DNA of 20,067 nt from LMUY01 sp964246185 (GCA_964246185.1 CAXTPP010000060.1:1-20067); one strand, 5' to 3'. Positions 9,540 to 16,220 are shown, counted from the first letter of the stretch. Program-made: numbers and translations. Notes: generated by a model not told the origin, from the letters alone.

Positions 9540-9544
9540 TTACC

Positions 9545-10975
9545 ATGGCGAACAACAACGTAGGCCGCATCACCCAAGTCCTCGGCGCCGTCCTGGACGT
9601 GCAGTTCGAGGGCGACCTGCCGTTCATCCAGAACGCGCTCACCACCAAGACCGCCACCGGCACGCTGGTGATGGAGGTGGCGCAGGAGCTGGGCGAGCGG
9701 ACGGTCCGCTGCATCGCCATGGACAGCACGGACGGCCTGGTGCGCGGCAGCGAGGTGCTGGACACGGGCGCGCCGATCAGCGTGCCGGTGGGCCCGGAGA
9801 CGCTGGGCCGCATCCTCAACGTGCTGGGCGAGCCGATCGACGAGCGCGGCCCAGTCGGCGCCAAGATGACCTACCCGATCCACCGCAACGCCCCCTCCTT
9901 CGAGGACCAGGCGACCTCGGCCGAGATCCTGGTGACGGGGATCAAGGTGGTGGACCTGCTGTGCCCCTACCTCAAGGGCGGCAAGATCGGCCTGTTCGGC
10001 GGCGCAGGCGTGGGCAAGACGGTGCTGATCCAGGAGCTGATCAACAACATCGCTAAGGGCCATGGCGGCGTGTCGGTGTTCGCCGGCGTGGGCGAGCGCA
10101 CCCGCGAGGGCAACGACCTGTACTACGAGATGATCGACGCCGGCGTCATCAAGCTCGGCGAGGGCACCACGGAAGGCTCCAAGGTGGCGCTGGTGTACGG
10201 CCAGATGAACGAGCCGCCGGGTGCGCGCGCCCGGGTCGCGTTGTCCGGGCTCTCCCTGGCCGAGTATTTCCGCGATGAAGAAGGCCAGGACGTGCTGTTC
10301 TTCGTAGACAACATCTTCCGCTTCACCCAAGCCGGCGCCGAAGTGTCCGCCCTGTTGGGCCGCATCCCGTCGGCCGTGGGCTATCAGCCAACGCTGGCGA
10401 CCGACATGGGCGCGCTGCAGGAACGCATCACCTCCACCAAGAAGGGCTCGATCACCTCGGTGCAGGCGATCTACGTGCCTGCCGACGACCTGACCGACCC
10501 GGCGCCCGCCACCTCCTTCGCCCATCTGGACGCGACCACCACCCTGTCCCGCTCCATCGCCGAGCTGGGCATCTACCCGGCGGTCGATCCGCTCGACTCC
10601 ACCAGCCGTTCGCTCGACGCCCGCATCATCGGCGACGACCATTACGACACGGCGCGAGAGGTGCAGCGCGTGCTGCAGACCTACAAGTCGTTGCAAGACA
10701 TCATCGCCATCCTGGGCATGGACGAGCTGAGCGAGGAGGACAAGCTGGTTGTCTCGCGGGCGCGCAAGATCCAGCGCTTCCTGAGCCAGCCGTTCCACGT
10801 GGCCGAGGTGTTCACCGGTACGCCGGGCCTGTTCGTGCCAATTGCGGACACGGTGCGCTCCTTCAAGGCCATCGTGAACGGCGAGTATGACCACCTGCCG
10901 GAAGCGGCGTTCTACATGGTCGGCGCCATCGAGGACGCGGTGAAGAAGGCCGAGGGGATGAAGGAGAAGGCCTGA
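9545..10975 (+). CDS. atpD: F1Fo ATP synthase subunit beta (catalytic)
   Basis: The catalytic subunit of F1, 476 residues. All active-site elements are present: the P-loop GGAGVGKT at 152-159 (K158 and T159 bind ATP and Mg), the general base E184 and R185 in GVGERTREGNDLY, the Walker B strand ending VLFFVDN with D255, and the DELSEED loop at 393-399, which contacts gamma and drives rotation. The C-terminus FYMVGAIEDAVKKAEGMKEKA is typical. Its ribosome binding site GGAGG is 5 bases upstream. The stop overlaps the atpC start by one base (TGATG), which suggests translational coupling of beta and epsilon. Confidence 0.98.
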   Translation: MANNNVGRITQVLGAVLDVQFEGDLPFIQNALTTKTATGTLVMEVAQELGERTVRCIAMDSTDGLVRGSEVLDTGAPISVPVGPETLGRILNVLGEPIDERGPVGAKMTYPIHRNAPSFEDQATSAEILVTGIKVVDLLCPYLKGGKIGLFGGAGVGKTVLIQELINNIAKGHGGVSVFAGVGERTREGNDLYYEMIDAGVIKLGEGTTEGSKVALVYGQMNEPPGARARVALSGLSLAEYFRDEEGQDVLFFVDNIFRFTQAGAEVSALLGRIPSAVGYQPTLATDMGALQERITSTKKGSITSVQAIYVPADDLTDPAPATSFAHLDATTTLSRSIAELGIYPAVDPLDSTSRSLDARIIGDDHYDTAREVQRVLQTYKSLQDIIAILGMDELSEEDKLVVSRARKIQRFLSQPFHVAEVFTGTPGLFVPIADTVRSFKAIVNGEYDHLPEAAFYMVGAIEDAVKKAEGMKEKA

Positions 10976-11379
10976 TGCCGGTGGCACTCGAGATCGTCAG
11001 CCCCGAGAAGCTGCTTCTGTCGCGCGACGTGGACATGGTCGTCATCCCCGCCTCCGAGGGCGACATGGGCGTGCTGCCGAACCACTCGCCGATGATCGTG
11101 CTGCTGCGCGGCGGCACGATCGCGATCTACGCAGGCAACCAGGTGACGGACCGGCTGTTCGTCTCCGGCGGTTTCGCGGAGATCACGCCCGAGCGCTGCA
11201 CCGTGCTGGCGGACGAGGCGCTGCCAACCTCCGAACTGTCGCGCGCCGAGGGCGAGCGCCGGCTGGCCGCTGCCCAGGCGGAATACGATGGCACGGACAA
11301 GGCCAACGTGACAGCCTTGGACGACGCCATGGACCGCATGCAGTCCGCCCGCGCGATGGTTGAGGCAGCCACCGCCTGA
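10975..11379 (+). CDS. atpC: F1Fo ATP synthase subunit epsilon
   Basis: The rotor subunit that binds gamma and the c-ring and can inhibit ATP hydrolysis. The 134-residue product has the N-terminal beta-sandwich (LEIVSPEKLLLSRDVDMVVIP, then GDMGVLPNHSPMI, the family signature near 24-36) and a C-terminal helical hairpin (SRAEGERRLAAAQAEYDG... to AMVEAATA). The ATG overlaps the atpD stop by one base, and AAGGAG lies inside the end of atpD. It closes the operon; no clear terminator hairpin follows in the 56 bases before the next gene. Confidence 0.97.
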   Translation: MPVALEIVSPEKLLLSRDVDMVVIPASEGDMGVLPNHSPMIVLLRGGTIAIYAGNQVTDRLFVSGGFAEITPERCTVLADEALPTSELSRAEGERRLAAAQAEYDGTDKANVTALDDAMDRMQSARAMVEAATA

Positions 11380-11435
11380 TTGTGTCAGCGGCATGAACGC
11401 GGCATAGCGGGCATACGGGCAGGTCGGAACCAGGT

Positions 11436-12257
11436 ATGAAGCATTGGCAGATCGACGACGTGGCATGGGATCGGTTCGATCCGTCCAAGGTCGATCCGGA
11501 AATCGTGCGGCTGGTCAAGTCGGCAGCGATGGTCGAGCGGAATGGCACGGAATACGCCGTCTATCTGTGCCGCGTGTTCCATGAAGACGCCGCCTTCTGC
11601 CAGGCATCCGACAACTGGGCGGTGGAGGAAGTGCAGCACGGCGATGCCTTGGGCCGTTGGGCGGAGCTGGCCGATCCTGGCTGGAACTTCGCCCAATCCT
11701 TTGATCGTTACCGCAACGGCTACAAGCTGCCGCTAGACGCAGAGGGCTCGATCCGCGGCTCCAAGACAGGCGAACTCATCGCGCGCTGCATGGTGGAGAC
11801 GGGCACGTCGTCCTACTACACCGCCCTGGCGGACGCCTCGGCTGAGCCGGTGCTCGAGCAGGTATGCCGGCTGATCGCCGCAGACGAGTACCGGCACTTC
11901 AAGTTGTTCTACGACCATATGCGGCGGTATCTCGCGCGCGAGCGGATCAGCGTGCTGCGGCGCCTGCGCATCGCAGCCGGCCGGATCACCGAAACCGAGG
12001 ACGACGAGCTGGCCTACGCCTATCATTGCGGCAACGAGCCGGTGGACATGCCCTACCAGCACGAGCGATGCATCGCCGGTTACATGGGCCGAGCGATGGG
12101 GTTCTACCGTTACAGCCACATCGACCGCAGCATGGGCATGATCCTGAAGGCAGTTGGGCTACCGCCACGGGGGCGGCTGTCGGCGGTGATGGCGCGGGTG
12201 TTCTGGCGTATCCTGCAACGCAGGCAGCGGCAGTTCGCGGCTTATCGGCCAGCCTGA
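11436..12257 (+). CDS. Ferritin-like di-iron protein (acyl-ACP desaturase-like)
   Basis: This 273-residue soluble helical protein carries a full set of ferritin-like di-iron ligands. E34 or E39 lies in helix 1, EEVQH at 64-68 gives the first ExxH, E121 lies in the ETGTSSYYTAL helix, and DEYRH at 150-154 gives the second ExxH. The spacing and the EExxHG...DExxHF pattern resemble the acyl-ACP desaturase/ferritin-like oxidase group rather than storage ferritins. The C-terminal third (about 160-273) is basic with an amphipathic RRQRQ end. The start at ATG 11436 follows a weak AGG. It begins 56 bases after atpC on the same strand with no obvious terminator between them, so read-through from the atp operon is possible. 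The substrate is unknown; an oxidase or desaturase acting on a carrier-bound or lipid substrate is my inference from the metal site. Confidence 0.75.
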   Translation: MKHWQIDDVAWDRFDPSKVDPEIVRLVKSAAMVERNGTEYAVYLCRVFHEDAAFCQASDNWAVEEVQHGDALGRWAELADPGWNFAQSFDRYRNGYKLPLDAEGSIRGSKTGELIARCMVETGTSSYYTALADASAEPVLEQVCRLIAADEYRHFKLFYDHMRRYLARERISVLRRLRIAAGRITETEDDELAYAYHCGNEPVDMPYQHERCIAGYMGRAMGFYRYSHIDRSMGMILKAVGLPPRGRLSAVMARVFWRILQRRQRQFAAYRPA

Positions 12258-12293
12258 CGACACGGAGCAGCGTGGTTGAGGCTGTGTAAAAGT

Positions 12294-12417
12294 AAGCAAG
12301 GCCAGAGGCTCTGCCTCTGGACTCCGCCAAAGGCGGAGCCTTTGAAATCCAATCATATAAAACGGTTTCCAAAGGCCTCAGGTCTCTGGCGGGTCTGGGC
12401 AGAGCCCAGCCTTGCTT
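12294..12417. repeat. Palindromic intergenic repeat, copy B
   Basis: Copy B lies between the convergent ends of the ferritin-like and PiT genes. The termini are inverted: AAGCAAGGC at 12294-12302 and GCCTTGCTT at 12409-12417, and the flanking arms remain complementary inward to about CCGCC/GGCGG. Local hairpins are CCAGAGGC-TCT-GCCTCTGG (12302-12320) and CTCCGCC-AAA-GGCGGAG (12322-12338), followed by a short AT-rich centre near 12350-12363. Being symmetrical, it could act as a bidirectional transcription terminator here. It closely matches copy C and shares its plan with copy A. Confidence 0.85.
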
Positions 12418-12448
12418 TTCAACAGGTCAGTGTCTGAGACCATCGACA

Positions 12449-13852
12449 TCAGAATGCCGGGTTGTCCAACACATAGAACAACGCTCCCGCGAGCAGGATC
12501 GTGACTGGCAGCGTGAAGACCCAGGCCAAAGCGATCCGGATGACCATGCCGCGTTCGACACCCTGGCCACCCGCGACCATCGTGCCTGTGATCCCTGACG
12601 TGATGATGTGCGTGGTGCTGACTGGAAGACCGGTGAACCCTGCCGTGCCGATCAAGATCGAGCCTACCAGTTCCGCGCTGGCGCCCTGGCCCGGTGTCAT
12701 GTGCTGCTTGCCCAGCCGCTCCCCGAGGGTGCGGACCACACGTTTGTAGCCGACCATGGTGCCAGCAGCCAGGCACAGAGCACTCAGCACCCGGACCCAG
12801 GTCGGCGCATACTGCACGGGTGGCCCCATGGCCTTATGCAGTTTTTTGGCATTCGCCTTGTCATCATCGCTGATGTTCTTGGCCTCGCTGACGTGCTTCA
12901 ACTCACTGAGAACGAAATACACGTCCCCGCGCAACTGCGCCCGGATCTGGGCTTCGCCTGCTGCCGGAGGTTCGCGGGCCGCATCGGCCAAGCCGGGACC
13001 GGCCTGTTGCAGCGCCATCGCCGCTCGCACGCCCCCGGCTTTCTGGTCATCGCCATGCGCCTGGATCAGCGGGATTGCCTCGCCGGCGTATTGGCTGAGC
13101 TGGCTGAGCGCCTGAGGCACTTCGGGGTTCAACGCATAGGCGGCAGGCATTAGCCCGATGATCGTCAGCATGATCAGCCCGATGCTCTTTTGCCCATCGT
13201 TCGTGCCATGCGAGAAGCTGACTGACGTGCAGGTCAGGACCAGCAGGCCGCGCAGCCACCAGACCGGCGGCTCGCCTTCCCTTGGCGGCTCGAACAGGTG
13301 TCCACGCCGCACCACCAGGCGCAGAACGCCATACAGCCCACCTGCGCCGACCAGGCCAAGGATGGGAGAGATAGCAAGGGCCTTCAGGACGGTGATGATC
13401 TCCTGCCAGTCAACGCCCTCGCTCAGCGGGCGGGACCGCAGCAGCGCGTCCCCGCAAGCCACGCCGATCAGGGCGCCTATGATGCAGTGGGAACTGCTGT
13501 TCGGGATGCCGAACCCCCAGGTCAGCACATTCCAGAACAGGGCAGACGCGAAGATCGCCACCAGCATGGGCACGGCGGGCACCCCGTCTGGCGGGGTCAG
13601 CACGTCAGGCGGCAGGATCTCCACCAGGGCGTAAGCGACAGCGATGCCGCCAACCAGGACGCCCACGAAGTTGAGCAAGCCTGACCAGATGACCGCCTGC
13701 ACCGGCTTCAAGGCGTTGGTGTAGATGACAGTCGCGACGGCGTTGGATGTGTCGTGGAAACCGTTCGTAGCCTCGAACGCCAGCACCATCACGAAGCATG
13801 CGACCAGCATGGCAATGACGATGCCGGAAGAGGGCGTGAAGTGGAGCAGCAT
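12449..13852 (-). CDS. PiT-family inorganic phosphate transporter
   Basis: This 467-residue inner-membrane protein is a low-affinity phosphate (metal-phosphate) symporter. It has two inverted halves of hydrophobic helices joined by a hydrophilic loop (about 240-330, rich in charged residues). The PiT signature appears at the N-terminus as FEATNGFHDTSNAVATVI (about 26-43) and again in the C-terminal half as GFTGLPVSTTHIITSGITG. GFGIPNSSSHCIIGALIG and SFSHGTNDGQKSIGL are the matching second elements of each half. The ATG at 13852 was chosen because AAAGG lies 5 bases upstream; a GTG at 13879 in the same frame would add 9 residues. No PhoU-like (DUF47) partner adjoins it. It stands alone, divergent from the HU gene and convergent with the ferritin-like gene. 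Confidence 0.94.
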   Translation of the reverse strand: MLLHFTPSSGIVIAMLVACFVMVLAFEATNGFHDTSNAVATVIYTNALKPVQAVIWSGLLNFVGVLVGGIAVAYALVEILPPDVLTPPDGVPAVPMLVAIFASALFWNVLTWGFGIPNSSSHCIIGALIGVACGDALLRSRPLSEGVDWQEIITVLKALAISPILGLVGAGGLYGVLRLVVRRGHLFEPPREGEPPVWWLRGLLVLTCTSVSFSHGTNDGQKSIGLIMLTIIGLMPAAYALNPEVPQALSQLSQYAGEAIPLIQAHGDDQKAGGVRAAMALQQAGPGLADAAREPPAAGEAQIRAQLRGDVYFVLSELKHVSEAKNISDDDKANAKKLHKAMGPPVQYAPTWVRVLSALCLAAGTMVGYKRVVRTLGERLGKQHMTPGQGASAELVGSILIGTAGFTGLPVSTTHIITSGITGTMVAGGQGVERGMVIRIALAWVFTLPVTILLAGALFYVLDNPAF

Positions 13853-14176
13853 GACGGCCTTTCTGCGTTGCTGAGCCACAACGCCAGGCTCAGCAGACTG
13901 TCATGTGTCGGATCCGTGAAATCGGCTTCCAGGAGTTTGAAGCGTCACCAAGGCATCGAACGGTTCGCCTTGAGGCACTCCCAATTTGCCTGCCGGGTCA
14001 TGTTTCGGATGCGCCATCTTGCGGGCTGGACGGGCATATCGGCATCATTTCGGCACTTGGCGGCGAAATCGACATGATTTCCGGTCTGCAAACGCCGGAA
14101 TAGTGCAGCAAAGGCTTGTCTGAGCGCCCACCGCATGATTCGGTAGCGGTACGTAAGCAATTCGGAGACTCGGGCG
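13853..14176. promoter_or_regulatory. Divergent intergenic region, PiT gene / HU gene
   Basis: This 324-base stretch lies between divergent starts. I see no supportable gene in it. It holds the paired operator-like motifs at 14039-14084 and GGAG at 14164-14167 before the HU gene. No sigma-70 promoter with both boxes is convincing; TTGTCT at 14116-14121 is a possible -35 without a good -10. Confidence 0.5.
14039..14084. promoter_or_regulatory. Two operator-like repeats upstream of the HU gene
   Basis: TCGGCATCATTTC-GG at 14039-14053 and TCGACATGATTTCCGG at 14069-14084 are related direct repeats, 30 bases start to start, about three helical turns. The second lies inside a perfect palindrome GAAATC-GACAT-GATTTC (14065-14081), the form expected of a dimeric regulator site. 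They sit 93-138 bases before the HU start. The repeats are seen; regulator and target gene are unknown. Confidence 0.4.
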
Positions 14177-14587
14177 ATGGCCAAGAAAGTGACTGACACC
14201 AAAGGCAAGTCGGCGGCAGGAGCAAAACCAGCCCTGAAGGCCGCGCCGAAACCAGCTGTGGCCAAATCCGCCGCAAAGGCGCCGGCCGCTGCAGCGAAAC
14301 CGTCAACCCCCACCACGATCACCCTCAAGCAGCTTTCTGCTGGCTTGGCCGAGCGGAGCGGCATGGGCAAGAAGGAGGCAGACAGCTTGCTTGCCGAGGT
14401 ATTCGGCGAGGTCGTTGATCACCTCAAGGCCGGCGAGCGGGTCCGCATCGGCGGCCTTGGCATCATTGAGGTCAAGAATCGTCCGGCACGCATGGGACGC
14501 AATCCAGCGACAGGCGCTGCGATCGAAATCAAGGCCAGCAAGAAAATCGCGTTCCGTGCCGCAAAGGAGTTGAAGGAGGCAATCTAA
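14177..14587 (+). CDS. HU-family nucleoid protein with histone H1-like N-terminal tail
   Basis: This 136-residue protein has two parts. Residues 1-46 form a low-complexity tail of Lys, Ala and Pro with KAAPK/AKSAAK repeats, like the tail of eukaryotic histone H1 and of bacterial HU variants such as mycobacterial HupB, though here the tail is N-terminal. Residues 47-136 are a complete HU/IHF domain: LKQLSAGLAERSGMGKKEA, then FGEVVDHLKAGERVRIGGLG, and the DNA-binding arm NRPARMGRNPATG at 101-113, ending with FRAAKELKEAI. HU dimers bend and compact DNA. The start at ATG 14177 follows GGAG by 9 bases. It is a lone gene divergent from the PiT transporter. It could be a second HU paralogue alongside a tail-less HU elsewhere in the genome; that is inference. 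Confidence 0.92.
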   Translation: MAKKVTDTKGKSAAGAKPALKAAPKPAVAKSAAKAPAAAAKPSTPTTITLKQLSAGLAERSGMGKKEADSLLAEVFGEVVDHLKAGERVRIGGLGIIEVKNRPARMGRNPATGAAIEIKASKKIAFRAAKELKEAI

Positions 14588-14956
14588 TGCCAGCGGCCCT
14601 TGAGTGTGACCGTCAAGCAAGCAAGCCAGAGGCTCTGCCTCTGGACACCGCCAAAAGCGAGCCTTTGGAAGCCGTTTACCTGATAAAAGGGGTTCCAAGG
14701 GCCTTCGGCGGGTTTGGGCGGAGTGGCCTCAAGGCTTCGATTGCCTCCTTCAGGCCAATAAGATGGCCATGGAGGGAAAGCCCATATCTGTCTCCCAGTA
14801 GGGCTTTGTTATCCAACAGGTCAGCATCAAGACCATTGGCGTACCCACGGCTACCGCGATGTTATCAGCCGCCTCGTGAACAGGTGCAGCACCACGGACT
14901 GCGCGTGGGCTGCTCCGGTCAAGCCTGAACCAGCTACCAGCAAGGTCCATGGCCCC
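14588..14956. other. 369-base gene-poor region with repeat C and a possible gene remnant
   Basis: The HU and GST genes converge on this region. The left part holds repeat copy C. On the minus strand a frame is open from 14861 down to a stop at 14676, about 61 codons with no ATG. It reads protein-like (it includes DADLLDNKALLGDRYGLSLH and ends NPPKALGTPFIR), passing into repeat C at its 3' end. A TAA stop at 14862-14864 closes it upstream. This could be the decayed 3' end of a lost gene. I do not recognise the protein. Confidence 0.35.
14619..14737. repeat. Palindromic intergenic repeat, copy C
   Basis: Copy C begins AAGCAAGCC (14619-14627) and carries the same first hairpin as copy B (CCAGAGGC-TCT-GCCTCTGG, 14626-14645), followed by GACACCGCCAAAAGC. 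Its right arm has GGCGGGTTTGGGCGG and ends CAAGGCTT (14730-14737). The left half is nearly identical to copy B, while the right arm has drifted more, so the outer stem is imperfect. It starts 31 bases after the stop of the HU gene and may serve as its terminator. Confidence 0.8.
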
Positions 14957-15571
14957 TCATCGCAGCATCTCGTAGGAACCGCCCCGTTCAAGGGCAGCGA
15001 TGTAGGCCGGGCGGGCATGAATTCGGTCGAGATAAGCTGCAATCCTCGTGTAAGCAGACAGGCCGCCTCGGGCTGCCGCTGCCTCCAGCGGGTAGGACAT
15101 CATGATGTCGGCGGTGCTGAGTTCCCCGCCGGCAAGGAATGGCCCATCGTCGAGCTCGGCCTCGACGTGGTTCAGCATCTCACTGATTTGGCCGTCCACC
15201 CTGGGCCACAGCGGTAAACCTGCTTCCCCGAGCCTGCTTATGTAAAGCTTCAAGACGAGTGGCAGCATCGCTGAGCCCTCTGCAAAATGGTTCCAGTAGG
15301 TGGCCCGGCGCCGTTCGGCCGAACCCGGCGGGCGAAGGCCATCGAACCGATCCGCGAGGTGCTCCACGATGGCGCCGGATTCTGCGACAACCAGACCATC
15401 ATCCACGATCACTGGCGACTTGCCGAGCGGATGCACGAGCTTCAGGCTTGGCGGCGCGAAAAGGGAAGGCTCACGCTCGTAGCGCACGACCTCGTAGTCC
15501 GCTCCCAATTCCTCGAGCATCCAGAGGATGCGCTGGCTGCGGCTGTTCGCCAGGTGATGCACGATCAGCAC
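14957..15571 (-). CDS. Glutathione S-transferase family protein
   Basis: This 204-residue cytosolic enzyme has the two-domain GST form. The thioredoxin-like N-terminal domain shows HHLANSRSQRILWMLEELG with the candidate catalytic Ser at 10 or 12, the cis-Pro site GKSPVIVDD near 50-58, and the glutathione-binding AESGAIVEHLA near 63-73. The C-terminal helical domain includes LSTADIMMSYPLEAA, the conserved N-capping box region. The start is probably the GTG at 15571: it gives the usual N-terminus (M)LIVHHLANSR, and the seven bases GTGCTGA contain the stop of the upstream DUF2237 gene, so translation is likely coupled. No ATG fits in this frame near the domain start. The substrate is unknown; conjugation or reduction with glutathione is the family role. 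Confidence 0.9.
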   Translation of the reverse strand: MLIVHHLANSRSQRILWMLEELGADYEVVRYEREPSLFAPPSLKLVHPLGKSPVIVDDGLVVAESGAIVEHLADRFDGLRPPGSAERRRATYWNHFAEGSAMLPLVLKLYISRLGEAGLPLWPRVDGQISEMLNHVEAELDDGPFLAGGELSTADIMMSYPLEAAAARGGLSAYTRIAAYLDRIHARPAYIAALERGGSYEMLR

Positions 15572-15957
15572 TGCGCGGCGTGCCGCTTCAGGTCTTCCAG
15601 CTTGCAATGTTGCAGGGCGGTCTCCTCGGTCGCTTCCAGCGTCACCAAGGGCGCACAGCCGCCATGCAGCGCCTCTTGCCAACGGGCAGCGCACAGGCAC
15701 CATCGGTCGCCGGGTTGAAGGCCGGGAAAGCCGTGCTCAGGACGGGGCGTGGACAAGTCGTTGCCCCGCTCGGCGCTGAACCGGAGGAATTCAGCCGTGA
15801 CCACGGCGCAGACGGTGTGGCAGCCGCCATCCTCCGGCCCCGTGTTGCAGCAGCCGTTGCGGTAGAACCCGGTCAGCGGCTCGGTCGAGCAGCTTAGCAG
15901 CAGCCCACCCAGGACATTGCGGCCAGGGGCACGGCCGCCAGTCTGGTCAAGTGGCAT
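15565..15957 (-). CDS. DUF2237 family protein, Cys-rich
   Basis: This 130-residue small soluble protein is recognised from the family pattern NVLG...CS..PLTGFYR.GCCNTGPED, then HTVCAVVT.EFL.FS..RGNDLSTP.PE.GFPGL.PGDRWCLCA.RW and LEAT...AL.H..LEDLK. It has ten Cys (23, 36, 37, 46, 50, 87, 89, 101, 118, 130), including the conserved CC and CLC pairs, which suggests metal binding or redox chemistry; this is inference, since the family has no established function that I know of. The ATG at 15957 has GAAAGG 7 bases upstream. Its start overlaps the end of the MFS fragment by 11 bases and its end overlaps the GST start by 7, so the three were one translationally coupled operon. Confidence 0.88.
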   Translation of the reverse strand: MPLDQTGGRAPGRNVLGGLLLSCSTEPLTGFYRNGCCNTGPEDGGCHTVCAVVTAEFLRFSAERGNDLSTPRPEHGFPGLQPGDRWCLCAARWQEALHGGCAPLVTLEATEETALQHCKLEDLKRHAAQC

Positions 15958-16207
15958 CGCGTGGCCTTTCAAGGTTTGGCAGGAAAACGGCCAGCAAGCC
16001 GATTGCAGGCAGGAAGGCGCAGGCCTGATAGACCGCCACGATACCGAACCGGTCGGCGAACTGTCCCAGCACCGCCGCACCCAACCCAGCCATGCCGAAG
16101 GCGAAACCGAAGAACAGCCCCGACACCATGCCGATCCGGCCCGGTATCAATTCTTGCGCATAGACTACGATGGCGGAGAACGCGGAGGCGAGGATTAGGA
16201 CGTTCAT
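15947..16207 (-). pseudogene. Severed C-terminal end of a fosmidomycin-resistance-type MFS transporter
   Basis: The 86 codons match the last two to three helices of Fsr-type major facilitator pumps: ILASAFSAIVVYAQELIPGR, then GMVSGLFFGFAFGMAGLGAAVLG, ADRFGI and ACAFLPAIGLLAVFLP. Complete members have about 400 residues, so roughly the first 310 are missing. The frame is closed by a TAG eight codons before the ATG at 16207, and the gene for a DUF4864 protein ends 13 bases upstream. An AGGTGG sequence precedes the ATG, so a short membrane peptide might still be made, but it cannot be a working transporter. The tail keeps its overlap with DUF2237. The missing part points to a deletion or rearrangement with a breakpoint near 16207-16220. 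Confidence 0.85.
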
Positions 16208-16220
16208 CGGTCCACCTGTG

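Noticed and set aside
12378..12776. 132-codon frame ending MVSDTDLLKSKAGLCPDPPET
   Set aside because: It is out of frame with, and lies mostly over, the 3' end of the conserved PiT transporter. Its tail is simply repeat copy B read through.
13903..14103. 66-codon plus-strand ORF upstream of HU
   Set aside because: It has no ribosome binding site, contains the operator-like repeats, and its translation has no recognisable feature.
14796..14830. Insertion-sequence end (GGGCTTTGTT resembles termini of IS903/IS5-type elements)
   Set aside because: Only about ten bases match. No opposite end, target duplication or transposase remnant was found nearby.
14587..14928. 113-codon plus-strand frame starting just after the HU gene
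   Set aside because: It starts at the base after the HU stop, but most of it is a translation of repeat C, has no ribosome binding site and resembles no family.
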